Assembly (NCBI GenBank): GCA_963843365.1
Contig: CAWJKG010000002.1
Coordinates: 310,001-374,000 of the forward strand
Reading direction: 5' to 3'
DNA length: 64,000 nt
DNA from: Bog-473 sp963843365
GTDB lineage: Bacteria; Actinomycetota; Acidimicrobiia; Acidimicrobiales; RAAP-2
Position 1 is the first letter of the stretch. Each line of letters starts with the position of its first letter. A program made the translations under genes and the position numbers. The notes under the pieces were generated by a model. The model was not told the DNA's origin, searched no databases, and was given only the letters and a program-made list of their open reading frames with translations. Shown here in pieces: positions 19,093 to 28,042 of this stretch.

Positions 19093-19949
19093 GCGCGGCG
19101 CGGGCCCGGCATCGGCTGCGGTCGCGCGCGGCCGCCGTGCCGGCGGCGTGCGCCGTGGTGGTGCTGACCTTCGGTGCCGTCGCAGCAGGGGGCGCGCCGG
19201 CGCCGGCTCCCTCGCTCAGCGACGTGGTGATCCCCGACCTCGGCCCGGGCTACGCGGTGAGCTCGCAGGGCCCCCTCGACGCGGCGCAGTTCGCCTCCAA
19301 CGCGCCGGACCCCTCGGCGGCGGCGGGGGCGCTGTCCACCCTGGCCAAGTCGATCTCGACCTACGAGCGGGTCTGGCAGGCCGACGGGGGCCTGAACCAG
19401 GTGCAGGACCTCCTGGTCCGCTTCCCCGACGCCGTCGGGGCCCGGATCTTCCTGCAGGCGGCCCAGCACTCGCTCGAGTCGGGCGAGATCGTGAGCTCGG
19501 ACGCCATGCCGTCGATCCCGGGGGCCCGGCGCGTGACCTACTTCGCGGCCACGAACGAGGACGGCGTCGGCGAGGCCGTCACCATGCGCGCCGGCGTCTA
19601 CGTCGACCTGCTCTCGTTCTTCTCGGCGGCCACCGGCAACGCGCAGCCGATTTCGCCGGCGGACGCGGAGGTGGTGGCCAAGGCCCAGTACGCGGCCATG
19701 GTGCAGGCGCCCGGGGGCGCGGCCGCGACATCGGCCCGGCCCGCCGGGTCCACCGCAACGAAGAGCGTCACGACCGGCTCCATCGTGATCGCCGTGCTGG
19801 CCGTCGCCGTCCTGGCCCTGGCCGTCGCCACGCCGTGGCTCCTGCGCCGGCGGCGCGCCGCGCCCGCCGTGGCAGCGACCCCCGGAACGGCAGGGGCGCC
19901 GGCCGGCGCGCCATCGGGACGCGCCGGCACATCCGGACCGTCTCACTAG
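19089..19949 (+). CDS. Secreted or membrane-anchored protein of unknown function
   Basis: A 286-residue protein with an Arg-rich start, a hydrophobic export signal (AAVPAACAVVVLTFGAVAAG) and an extracellular domain around residues 40-210. A second hydrophobic helix (IVIAVLAVAVLALAVATPWLL) is followed by RRRR, so the C-terminus faces the cytosol. I recognise no known domain. The extracellular part resembles actinobacterial exported proteins that carry no assigned name. Its GTG overlaps the metH stop, so it may be co-transcribed, but a link to methionine synthesis is not obvious. Confidence 0.65.
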   Translation: MSAARARHRLRSRAAAVPAACAVVVLTFGAVAAGGAPAPAPSLSDVVIPDLGPGYAVSSQGPLDAAQFASNAPDPSAAAGALSTLAKSISTYERVWQADGGLNQVQDLLVRFPDAVGARIFLQAAQHSLESGEIVSSDAMPSIPGARRVTYFAATNEDGVGEAVTMRAGVYVDLLSFFSAATGNAQPISPADAEVVAKAQYAAMVQAPGGAAATSARPAGSTATKSVTTGSIVIAVLAVAVLALAVATPWLLRRRRAAPAVAATPGTAGAPAGAPSGRAGTSGPSH

Positions 19950-19959
19950 GATCTCGCCG

Positions 19960-20368
19960 GTGACGGCGGACGACGCGCAGCAGGGCGCGCCCATCAGCGG
20001 GCTCTCGCACGTACAGCTCCTGGTGTCCGACGTGGGAGCCGAGCGCGCGGTGGTACAGCGCCGTGCTGGGTCTCGTGCCTTTCGCAGACGACCCCGACAT
20101 CGGCTACGTCGCGCTGCGGCACCGGGGTGGGCGTTTCGTCGTGGTGTTGACCCGGGCGGCCGCCCCGGACGGGCCGAGCAACGGTGCGGCCGGGGTGGGG
20201 CTGGACCACCTGGCCCTGGCCGTCCCCGACGGCGCCTCGCTCGACTCCTGGGCCGCCCACCTGACCGAGGTCGGCATCGACCACGGCGGGGTCGTGCTCG
20301 AGGGCGGGCACCCCTCGCTCCAGTTCCGCGACCCCGACGGCATCGCCATTGAGCTGGTGGCGCCCTGA
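19960..20368 (+). CDS. VOC-superfamily protein (frameshifted)
   Basis: A glyoxalase/dioxygenase-fold protein of about 135 residues. The first strand reads ISGLSHVQLLVSDVGAER. A one-base insertion near 20047 then shifts the frame, and the protein continues as WYSAVLGLVPFADDPDIGY. The second module has GLDHLALAVPD and ends FRDPDGIAIELVAP, where the Glu is the usual metal ligand. It lies 10 bp after the exported protein. The substrate is unknown. Confidence 0.75.
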
Positions 20369-20372
20369 GCGG

Positions 20373-20678
20373 TCAGCTCCATTCGGTGAACCGGCGAAAG
20401 CGCGACTTCCGCGTGCCCGGCTGCACCGGCTCCTGCGCCGCCTCGGCCCGATTGGTCCGGAGCCAGGCCAGCAGCGACTCTCCGTCGTCGAAGACGTACT
20501 CCTGGTCCGTCTCCATGACGTAGAGGCGGACGGACCGCTCGTCGGCCGTGACCGAGAACTCGATCCGCCCGTTGGAGACGAAGGCCCAGAGCGGCGAGCT
20601 GCCGGGGGTCGACCGCGGCTCGCGGCGCCAGCCGGGCCTCCCTCCGAACAGCTCCGCGATGTCGTGTACCGGCGACAT
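20373..20678 (-). CDS. Small protein of unknown function
   Basis: A 101-residue protein with no family I recognise. The middle alternates beta strands (RIEFSVTADERSVRLYVME) and the C-terminal third has a helix with DDGESLLAWLRTN. It converges on the VOC gene with a gap of only 4 bp. No signal peptide is visible. Confidence 0.5.
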   Translation of the reverse strand: MSPVHDIAELFGGRPGWRREPRSTPGSSPLWAFVSNGRIEFSVTADERSVRLYVMETDQEYVFDDGESLLAWLRTNRAEAAQEPVQPGTRKSRFRRFTEWS

Positions 20679-20700
20679 TGCGCCCGAACACTAACGCCCG

Positions 20701-21345
20701 TTAGACGCTTCCCATCACCGGTTCGGGCTCGGCGTCGACGGGCGGCGTCGGCTCCGGCTCCGTCTTGCGCTTCGCCAGCACGGCGGCGCCCGTCGTGACG
20801 ACCCCGATGGAGAGCAAAATCGAGCCGAGGCAGTCGAGGGGCGTGTGCCAGAAGGCGGCGACGACCGCGACCGACATGAGGGCGGTCCACGCCGCGCCGA
20901 GGGCGAAGCAGATGACGCGGGCTTCGGTCCCGAGGACCGGATAGAGCGCGAGCCACATGGCCAGCGCGGTGGCACAGACCGCGGTGACGTTGCCGGACGG
21001 GAAGCTGAGCTGCCCGTAGAGCAACACGTGGACGGCCGGCTTGGCGATCTGCTCGCCGATGAAGAAGGCCACGGCGGCACTCGCGGCCAGGACCGCCACC
21101 CGGAGGAGGACCCTCTGCAGGGCCCCGTAGATCACGCTGACGGCGAACACCGTCACGATCGCCGGCGTCGCCAGCCACGAGGCGAGCTCGTCCCAGCGGT
21201 CGAGGCCGGGCCACGGACGCCAGAACAGGTGGATGATGTGGCGTTCCAGGCGGTAGGCCGTGAAGCCACGGGCCACGGCGAGGCTCAAGAGCGCGGTCGC
21301 GACCAGGCTCACGGCAGCGATGATGCCCAGCCGGGTACGCGTCAT
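20701..21345 (-). CDS. PAP2-like membrane protein with altered phosphatase motifs
   Basis: A 214-residue protein with about five membrane helices that resembles the PAP2 lipid phosphatase family. The second signature reads FPSGN where active enzymes have PSGH. The third keeps HTPLD (His-x3-Asp) but lacks the SR pair before it. The first signature is reduced to KPAVH. Either the enzyme works differently or it has lost catalysis. The start is the ATG at 21345 (MTRTRLG). The C-terminal tail is rich in Pro and Glu. Confidence 0.65.
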   Translation of the reverse strand: MTRTRLGIIAAVSLVATALLSLAVARGFTAYRLERHIIHLFWRPWPGLDRWDELASWLATPAIVTVFAVSVIYGALQRVLLRVAVLAASAAVAFFIGEQIAKPAVHVLLYGQLSFPSGNVTAVCATALAMWLALYPVLGTEARVICFALGAAWTALMSVAVVAAFWHTPLDCLGSILLSIGVVTTGAAVLAKRKTEPEPTPPVDAEPEPVMGSV

Positions 21346-21547
21346 GCCCCACCACGCTACGCGGCCCGGAGCGCCCCGGGTCCGCACCCCACCAGCACCG
21401 ACGCGCGCGACGCCGATGCGCCCGGTCAGCTGCCTCTTCCTGGGCTGCACCTGAAACGGCGCGCCGCCGTGCGCCGGCGCTGCCGGCCCCCGACACGGGC
21501 GCGGTCCGAGGACTAGCGTCACGGGCGACGCGTGCAAGGAGGACAAC

Positions 21548-21943
21548 ATGACCGACTTTCCCGGCGTGACCCACGTGGCCCTGACCGTCACAGACCTGGA
21601 GCGAAGTCGTCCGTGGTACGAGGCGCTCTTCGGGAGTGCACCGGTGATCGACGAGGACACCGGGCCCTTCCACCACGTCGTGTGGCTTCTCGGCGGGCAG
21701 ACGTTGATCGGCATCCACCAGTTCCCCGATCTCCACGGCTCCGACCCCTTCGACGAGCGGAGCCCGGGGCTGGACCACGTGGCATTCGCCTGCACCAACC
21801 GCGCCGAGCTCGCAGAGTGGGAAACCAGGCTCAACGAGTTGGGCATAGCGAACGGCGGCGTTGTGGACGCGCCCTACGGCTCGGGGCTCTCGTTCCGCGA
21901 CCCCGACAACATCGCGCTGGAGTTCTTCGCCCCGCCGGGGTGA
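21548..21943 (+). CDS. VOC-superfamily protein
   Basis: An intact 131-residue glyoxalase/dioxygenase-fold protein. The first module is THVALTVTDLERSRPWYEALFG with a metal-ligand His. The second is GLDHVAFACTNRAELAEWE, ending SFRDPDNIALEFFAPPG with the ligand Glu. A strong AAGGAGG box at 21536-21542 fixes the ATG start. It stands as a single gene. Its relatives include many dehalogenating or detoxifying enzymes, so no specific role is given. Confidence 0.8.
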   Translation: MTDFPGVTHVALTVTDLERSRPWYEALFGSAPVIDEDTGPFHHVVWLLGGQTLIGIHQFPDLHGSDPFDERSPGLDHVAFACTNRAELAEWETRLNELGIANGGVVDAPYGSGLSFRDPDNIALEFFAPPG

Positions 21944-21977
21944 CCGCGCCGGCACGTCACCGCGCCGTGGAGCCGGA

Positions 21978-22388
21978 TCAGCCGTCGACGGGTCGATCAC
22001 CCCCGCGGAGCGCGGACTCCAGGCCGGCGACATCGGCGACCGTCACCGTCAGGGCCGAGTGGCTGCGGCCCGGGAGCGACGACCGCACCTTCTCGCTGAA
22101 GTGCACGCACACGCCACGCCGGGAATTCGTTCCGAAGGTGAGGCCGTCGTCGACGAAGGACATGCGCACGCCACAGGCCGTCCACCACCGGTAGGAACCG
22201 GTGACGTGGGCGCCGTCGACGTTCGCCAGCGGCGTCGTCAGCCTCACCACGCCGAAGGTGGCGACGAAGAGCCCGTCGGCCGTCAGGGTGACGCCGTCGC
22301 GCCACGGCCGGAGCAGGAACGGCAGCAGGACCGGCAGGTAGCGCCGGTCGACGGCGTAGCCGAAGTGCTGGGAACGTCCGCCGGCCAC
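21978..22388 (-). CDS. Small protein with a possible PH-like fold, unknown function
   Basis: A 136-residue protein. The core reads as strands, for example GVTLTADGLFVATFGVVRL, then GSYRWWTACGVRMSFVDDG and TFGTNSRRGVCVHF, then a helix AGLESALRG. It looks like a bacterial pleckstrin-homology-type sandwich. I know similar proteins only as conserved actinobacterial unknowns. The GTG at 22388 (VAGGRSQHFGY) starts 17 bp after the ClpC-N-domain gene on the same strand, so the two may form an operon. Confidence 0.5.
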   Translation of the reverse strand: MAGGRSQHFGYAVDRRYLPVLLPFLLRPWRDGVTLTADGLFVATFGVVRLTTPLANVDGAHVTGSYRWWTACGVRMSFVDDGLTFGTNSRRGVCVHFSEKVRSSLPGRSHSALTVTVADVAGLESALRGGDRPVDG

Positions 22389-22404
22389 GGTGCGGCGGGC
22401 TCGG

Positions 22405-23085
22405 TTACCCCGCGAGGTCCCGCTCGAACATCTGCAGCGTGGTCCCGCAACGCGTGCAGTACGCGACGGTGAACACCCGCGGCTCAATGGAGGGGTCGTC
22501 GTGCGGTACCCGCAGCGAGCGCAGGCACGCCGCGCCGCGCAAGGGGGCATGGCAGCCCGGGCACGAAGGCTCGCGCGGGGGATCTCCAGGATCTGCGACC
22601 TCGACCGGCTCCTCGACCTCGGGGATGACGCCGACCCCGAGGGACACCACGCCGCCCGCGATGAGCTCGTCGACGGTCCGGCGGAGGCGGGGCGGACCGG
22701 CGCCGCAGTCCGCGAGCACCTTGGCCGCGACACCCTCCCCCTCCCGCTCCAGCCCGAGGAGGATGTGCTCGGTCCCGATGTAGCTGTGGTCGCGTTGCAG
22801 CGCCTCCCGGAGCGCGAGCTCCAGGACCTTCTTGGCCCGGGGCGTGAAGGGCGGTGAGCCCGCCCCGCCGGCGCCCGGCGTTCCGACGATGTCGACCACC
22901 TTGGCCCGCACCACGGCGGGCGAGACCCCCAGCGCTCGCAGTGCCTCCGCCCCCATGCCGTCACCCTCACGCAGCACGCCGAGGAGGATGTGCTCGGTGC
23001 CGATGAAGGGGTGGTGGAGCTGGCGCGCCTCGTCCTGGGCCAGGGTGAGCACCTTCCGTGCCCGGTCGGTGAAGCGTTCGAACAC
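22405..23085 (-). CDS. Stand-alone ClpC N-terminal-domain protein with a zinc-ribbon-like tail (ClpC2-like)
   Basis: A 226-residue protein with two Clp N-terminal repeats: FTDRARKVLTLAQDEA / HHPFIGTEHILLGVLREG and FTPRAKKVLELALREA / SYIGTEHILLGLEREG. It has no AAA+ ATPase module, so it cannot unfold proteins by itself. The C-terminal part carries CPGC (175-178) and CTRC (210-213), a likely zinc site. By analogy with mycobacterial ClpC2 it could compete with or protect the N-domain of ClpC, but that is inference. Confidence 0.8.
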   Translation of the reverse strand: MFERFTDRARKVLTLAQDEARQLHHPFIGTEHILLGVLREGDGMGAEALRALGVSPAVVRAKVVDIVGTPGAGGAGSPPFTPRAKKVLELALREALQRDHSYIGTEHILLGLEREGEGVAAKVLADCGAGPPRLRRTVDELIAGGVVSLGVGVIPEVEEPVEVADPGDPPREPSCPGCHAPLRGAACLRSLRVPHDDPSIEPRVFTVAYCTRCGTTLQMFERDLAG

Positions 23086-23166
23086 TCGTTCAGGTTACTT
23101 GCAGGTCGGCGGGGCGCCCTGGCGCCCGCAGGGCCGGACCGCCCGGGCTCAGCGTGGCGCTTCGGC

Positions 23167-24329
23167 TCAGCGTGGCGCGCGGGGCATGCCCAGGCCGATC
23201 ATGGCGACGATGTCGCGCTGGATCTCGTTGGTCCCGCCGCCGAAGGTGAAGATGGTCTGGCTCCGGGCCTGGTTCTCCAGCCGGCCCCGCAGCACCGCAC
23301 CGGGCGAGCCCTCGGCCAGGTAGCCCGCCTGGCCGACCACCTCGAGCAGCAGCGCGGTAGACCTCGAGGGCGAGCTCGGTGCCGTACACCTTGGTGGCCG
23401 ACGCGTCGGCGGGGTTCAGGCCCTTGTCGGAGGCCCAGGCCACCTTCCAGTTCAGGAGCTTCAGCACCTCGACCTTGGCGTGCGCCCTGGCCAGGCTGAT
23501 CTGGACCCACTCCTGGTCCATGACCCTGCGCACCGTCGCCTCAGCCGGTGCTCCTGCGCCCACTCGCCGGACCTCGATGAGGCTGCGCAGCAGGCCCGAG
23601 GCGGGGCAGATCGCCACCCGCTCGTGGTTGAGCTGGTTGGTGATCAGCTTCCAGCCCTGGTTCTCCGCCCCGACGAGGTTCTCGGCCGGGACCCGGACGT
23701 CCTCGTAGAAGGTCGAGCTGGTGATGTCGCCGGCGATCGTGGGCAGCGGGGTCCAGTGGAACCCGGGGGTGTCGACCGGCACGATGAACACCGACAGGCC
23801 CTTGTGCTTGGGGGCGTCGGGGTCGGTCCGGGCCGCCAGCCAGACGTAGTCGGCGTACTGGATGGCGCTGGTGAAGATCTTCTGGCCGTTGATCACGTAC
23901 TCGTCCCCGTCGCGCACGGCCCGGGTCTGCAGCGAGGCCAGGTCGGTGCCGGCCGACGGCTCGGTGTAGCCGATGGAGAAGTGGACCTCGCCCCGGAGGA
24001 TGCCCGGCAGGATCCGCTGCTTCTGCTCGTCGGTGCCGAGGGCCATGAGCGTCGGGACCGACGCTGTTCAGCGTGAGCAGCGGGAGCGGCACGCCCGCCC
24101 AGTGGGACTCCTCGACGAAGATCATCTGGTCGATGGGCCCCCGGGCCTGGCCGCCGTACTCGACGGGCCAGCCGAGGCCGAGCCAGCCGTCCTGCCCCAT
24201 CCGGCGGATGTAGCGGGTGTAGGTCGGCTCGTCCGAGGGCGAGCCCTCGACCTCGGCGACGAGGCCGGCGAAGTACGCGCGCAGCTCTCGCTGCAGAGCC
24301 TGCTGCTCCGCCGTCAATCCCAGGTACAC
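23167..24329 (-). CDS. Acyl-CoA dehydrogenase (frameshifted)
   Basis: An FAD-dependent acyl-CoA dehydrogenase of about 387 residues, joined from three frames. It starts MYLGLTAEQQALQRELRAYF. FAD and substrate motifs are YTEPSAGTDLASL and VINGQKIFTSAIQYADYVWL. The C-terminal helix reads QTIFTFGGGTNEIQRDIVAM. Frame changes lie near 24063 and 23355. The sequence resembles actinobacterial FadE proteins of steroid or branched-chain catabolism, but the chain type cannot be fixed. The end is the TGA at 23167-23169. Confidence 0.8.
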
Positions 24330-24399
24330 CCGACCTCCGGCCGCTCTCGCCCTGTGTGTCGGGGGACAGTATGGCGGGGCGGGGCGCCGTCGCGCCCGG

Positions 24400-25431
24400 T
24401 CAGCGGGAGCCGGCGAGCCCGCCGATGCCGAGCGACTCGGCGGCGGGCGCGGCGGGCGCGGCGGGCGCCGGCTGCTCCGGTCCGTCGGACTCCGTCTCCG
24501 CCTGCTCCCCCGGTGGTGGTGGCGGGTCGTCGAGGAACTCCGCCGTCGGCACGAAGAAGAGCGACCCGGTCAGGGCCGTGGAGAAGTCGAGGATCCGGTC
24601 GTAGTTGCCGGGAGGATCGCCGAGGAACATGTGCTGGAGCATCAGCTCCGTCACGGCGGGGGTGGCGCTGTACCCGATGAAGTACGTGCCGAACTCGGCG
24701 GAGCCGAGGGAACCGAACGGCATGTTCTCGCGCAGGATCTGGCGCTGGGTCCCGTCGGGCTCGACGATCGTGTTGAGCGCGACGTGCGAGTTCGATGGCT
24801 TGACGTCGTCGTCCATCTCCACGTTGGAGAGCTTCGCCCGGCCGATGACCCGCTCCTGCTCCTCGACGCTGAGGGAGTCCCAGGCGGCCATGTCGTGGAG
24901 GTACTTCTGCACAATGACGTAGCTCCCGCCGGCGAACTCCGGGTCCTCGGCGCCGATCGTCACCGCCATCTCGGCGGCGCGTCCGGTGGGGTTCTCCGTG
25001 CCGTCGACGAAGCCCAGGAGGTCGCGCTCGTCGAAGTACTTGAACCCGTGCACTTCGTCCACGACGGTCGCCGCGCCCGCCAGTCTTCCGACCACCAGCG
25101 AGGCCAGCTCCCAGCAGAGGTCCATGGTGGCGGACCGGACGTGGAACAAGAGATCCCCCGGGGTGCTGACGGCCCGGTGCCGTCCTCCGTCCAACGCGGC
25201 GAAGGGATGGAGATGGGCGGGGCGGGCACCGGCGAACAGGGCGTCCCAGGCGTCCGATCCGATGCCGGCCACGACGGCCAGCCCGCCTTCGGGTGAACGG
25301 AACGAGACGGTGCGGGCGAGGCCCGACAGATCGGCCAGCAGCTCGCGCACCGCGGGCTCTCCCCCTTCGTCGATCGTCAGGACGAGGATGATCGCGCTCG
25401 CCGTGAGCGGGGTGAGGACGGGCTGGGCCAC
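24400..25431 (-). CDS. DyP-type haem peroxidase with an encapsulin-targeting-like C-terminus
   Basis: A 343-residue dye-decolourising peroxidase. The distal GxxDG motif is GFVDGTEN (Asp143), the proximal haem ligand is His216 in SNSHVAL, and the distal Arg234 lies in QILRENMPFG. After the fold comes a flexible Pro/Glu/Ala linker, then the last residues ESLGIGGLAGSR. These match the SLGIGSLKG-type peptide that loads DyP into encapsulin shells. No encapsulin gene lies next to it, although such genes are often adjacent. The start is the GTG at 25431. Confidence 0.92.
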   Translation of the reverse strand: MAQPVLTPLTASAIILVLTIDEGGEPAVRELLADLSGLARTVSFRSPEGGLAVVAGIGSDAWDALFAGARPAHLHPFAALDGGRHRAVSTPGDLLFHVRSATMDLCWELASLVVGRLAGAATVVDEVHGFKYFDERDLLGFVDGTENPTGRAAEMAVTIGAEDPEFAGGSYVIVQKYLHDMAAWDSLSVEEQERVIGRAKLSNVEMDDDVKPSNSHVALNTIVEPDGTQRQILRENMPFGSLGSAEFGTYFIGYSATPAVTELMLQHMFLGDPPGNYDRILDFSTALTGSLFFVPTAEFLDDPPPPPGEQAETESDGPEQPAPAAPAAPAAESLGIGGLAGSR

Positions 25432-25565
25432 AGGGGGCCCGCCACGGCCTCGGGACTCTGCGAGACATTCGCCATCGACGTGCGACCGGGCTTCCTCTCC
25501 GGGGTCGTGCCACGATCAGCCACGGCGGCTCGTCGCGCGATCCCCGGCGAGCGTAGCGGTCCCGT

Positions 25566-26276
25566 CTAGGGGCAGGCCCCGAACGGGTCGATGGCGCCGT
25601 AGGACACGCCGAACTTCTGCTGCTCCGTCGGGAGCTGCCCCGTCAGGTTCCATGAGTTGGCAGCCTCGTTCATGTACGCCTGCGGGCACGAGTCGGAGAT
25701 GGCGATGGTGGGCCCGCCCGGGCAGGCGTCGGGATACTGGGGCGTGCCGTGCAGGCATGTCATGGCCTCGTGACCCTCCGCGTAGCCCGGGCAGTCGAGG
25801 GCGAAGCCCGGCGCGGCATAGGCCTGCAGGTAGGCGAGCGCGGCCGTGCACCCCCACGTGGTGGCCTGCCCGTAGCCCGGGAGCGCCGGCGCGGGCGGCG
25901 GCGTGGGAGCGGGTGGCGGCGTCGCCACCACCGGCGCAGCCGTCAGCGCGGCGGGAGTCGTCGTCGGTGTGGTGGTGGGGGTGGTGGTGCTCGTCGTGGT
26001 CGTGGTCGACGAGCTGGTCGTGGTGGTGGTCGTCGGCGCGACGGTCAAAGGGTCCGAGGCCAGGCGCGCCAACTGCGTCCCGCCCTGCTGCGACGCGCCG
26101 TAGTCCGGCGAGGACACGGCGGCGGGCACTCCGTAGACGCTCCCGAGCCCGAAGACCGCGATCGACACGATCCCGCCCATCCAAATGGAGCGACGGGGCT
26201 TCCACGAGGCGAGGAACGCGGCCCGGTGCGTGCGGACGGCGGTGAAGGGGTGGGAGAGGTGCTCGCGCAGGCGCAC
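25566..26276 (-). CDS. Secreted Cys-rich domain protein with a Thr-rich linker
   Basis: A 236-residue exported protein. A cytosolic start and one membrane or signal helix (MGGIVSIAVFGLGSVYGVPA) are followed by a low-complexity Thr/Pro linker (residues 82-110). The C-terminal domain has six Cys: TTWGCTAALAYL, APGFALDCPGYAEGHEAM, TCLHG, DACPGG, SDSCPQAYMNEA and a final ACP. I have seen this domain only in actinobacterial proteins without a known role. It probably sits outside the membrane with disulfides. The start is the GTG at 26276. Confidence 0.6.
   Translation of the reverse strand: MRLREHLSHPFTAVRTHRAAFLASWKPRRSIWMGGIVSIAVFGLGSVYGVPAAVSSPDYGASQQGGTQLARLASDPLTVAPTTTTTTSSSTTTTTSTTTPTTTPTTTPAALTAAPVVATPPPAPTPPPAPALPGYGQATTWGCTAALAYLQAYAAPGFALDCPGYAEGHEAMTCLHGTPQYPDACPGGPTIAISDSCPQAYMNEAANSWNLTGQLPTEQQKFGVSYGAIDPFGACP
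25953..26033 (-). repeat. Low-complexity Thr/Pro/Ser-coding tract
   Basis: A run of ACC, ACG and ACT codons, with Ser and Pro codons between, encodes a linker of about 27 residues inside the secreted Cys-rich protein. Such tracts are prone to slippage and may vary in length between strains. Confidence 0.8.
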
Positions 26277-26407
26277 ATAGGACTTTCGGCCCGAGTCAAA
26301 GTGCCCTTAAGCGATCCCCTCGTGCCTGGCGACAGCAACGGAGGATCAACTCCCTCTGGGGTGCCTCGGACAACCCGGACTGCACCGGGCCGTCACATGC
26401 CGGGTGC

Positions 26408-28031
26408 TCAGGCCCGCTGACCCGCGGCCACTGCCGCCTCACGGGCGTGGTAGCTCGAACGGGTGAGCGGAGACGCCTCCACGTGGGCGACGCCGAGCGC
26501 TGTCCCGGCCCGGCGCAGTCCCTCGAACTCCTCCGGCGTCCAGTAGCGGGACACCGGCAGGTGCTCCCGGCTCGGGCGCAGGTACTGACCGATCGTGACG
26601 ATGGAGACACCGACGTTGCGCAGGTCGGCCATGGTGGCCACGACCTCCTCCTCGCGCTCGCCGAGGCCGACCATGAGGCCCGACTTCGTGACCAGTCCCG
26701 CCTGGCCCACGCCGCGCGAGCACGGCCAGGCTGCGGGCGTAGCCGGCGGAGGGACGCACGGCCCGCTGCAGGCGCGCCACGGTCTCGATGTTGTGGTTCA
26801 GCACGTCGGGGCGGGCCTCGAAGATGGCATCGAGCGACGCCGCGTCGCCACGGCAATCCGAGATCAGCACCTCGACCGTCGTCCCCGGCGCGCGCAGGCG
26901 GATCGCCTCGATGGTCGCGGCCATGGCGCCGGCGCCGCCGTCGGCCAGGTCGTCGCGGGCGACGCACGTCACCACCGCGTGCCCCAGGCCCATCCGTTCC
27001 ACGGCGCGGGCCACCCGCTCCGGCTCGTCGGGTGAGAGCGCCAGGGGGTGTCGGGTGTCCACCTGGCAGAAGCCGCAGGCGCGCGTGCAGCGCTCGCCGT
27101 TGATCATGAACGTGGCCGTGCCGTCGGCCCAGCACTCGTAGATGTTCGGGCACCCCGCCTCTTCGCACACGGTGACGAGGCCGAGATCGTGCACGGTCGC
27201 ACCCAGCTGCCGGTAGCCCTTGCCGATGCGCACGGGCACCCGGAGGAAGTCCGGCTTGCGGCGGCTGATGTCGAGTCCCGCCTCGGGTGCCACTCCCGCC
27301 TGGCGCAACCGGCGCAGGAGCGGTCTCTCCGCGGTGGGCGGCCCACCGTGCGCTCCGGCGGGGCCGTGCAGCACATCGGCCCGTTCGCTGTGGGCCGATC
27401 CGAACGCGGCCACGGCGCGGGCCACGAACGCGTCGACCACAGTGCCGTAGGGGACGTCGACGCCCTCGGCGCGCAGCGAGGTCACGCCGCGATCGGCGAT
27501 GCCGCAGGGCACGATGTGGCCGAACATGGCCAGATCGGACGAGACGTTGAGCGCCACTCCGTGGAGGGTGCGGCGCGCGTCGGGACCGCGGCGCACGGTG
27601 CGCACACCGATGGCGGCGATCTTGCGGGCCTGCGGCGTGCCGGCGTCGAGCCAGACCCCCGGGTACGCGGCCTCGGTGGTGGCGCCGGGCAGGCCGAGGT
27701 CGGCCAAGGTGGCGATGACGACCTGCTCCAGCCGGTGGACATGGGCGGGGCCCGAGGCGGGGTCGTCGGGCACGGTGACGACCGGATAGGCGACCAGCTG
27801 GCCCGGCCCGTGGTAGGTGACGTCGCCTCCACGGTCCGCGTGCACGAGCACGGCGCCGACCGACTCGGGGTCGACCAACACGTGACGGGCGTCGGCGTGC
27901 GCGCCCAGCGTGTAGGTGTGCGGATGCTGGAGCACCAGCAGGTAGTCGTCCGCCCCTTCGGTGGCGAGCGCGTGCTGCAGCGCGTCGGCCTCGTGGTAGG
28001 GAACCGTCCCGAGCGACCGGACGCGCAGCAC
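26408..28031 (-). CDS. Octanoyltransferase LipB joined in frame to lipoyl synthase LipA (one frameshift in LipA)
   Basis: LipB moves octanoyl groups from ACP to the E2 lipoyl domain, and LipA inserts two sulfurs. Residues 1-215 are LipB (RGGDVTYHGPGQLVAYP, Lys in ARKIAAIGV, Cys in HIVPCGI). No stop follows. The frame runs into LipA, which has the auxiliary cluster cysteines VCEEAGCPNIYEC, the radical-SAM motif CTRACGFC and the C-terminal RSSY. A shift near 26710 moves the last 100 residues to another frame. LipB starts at GTG 28031, 12 bp after the E2 stop. The join may be a true fusion, or an indel may hide a stop. Confidence 0.85.
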
Positions 28032-28042
28032 TGGCGCGGGAC

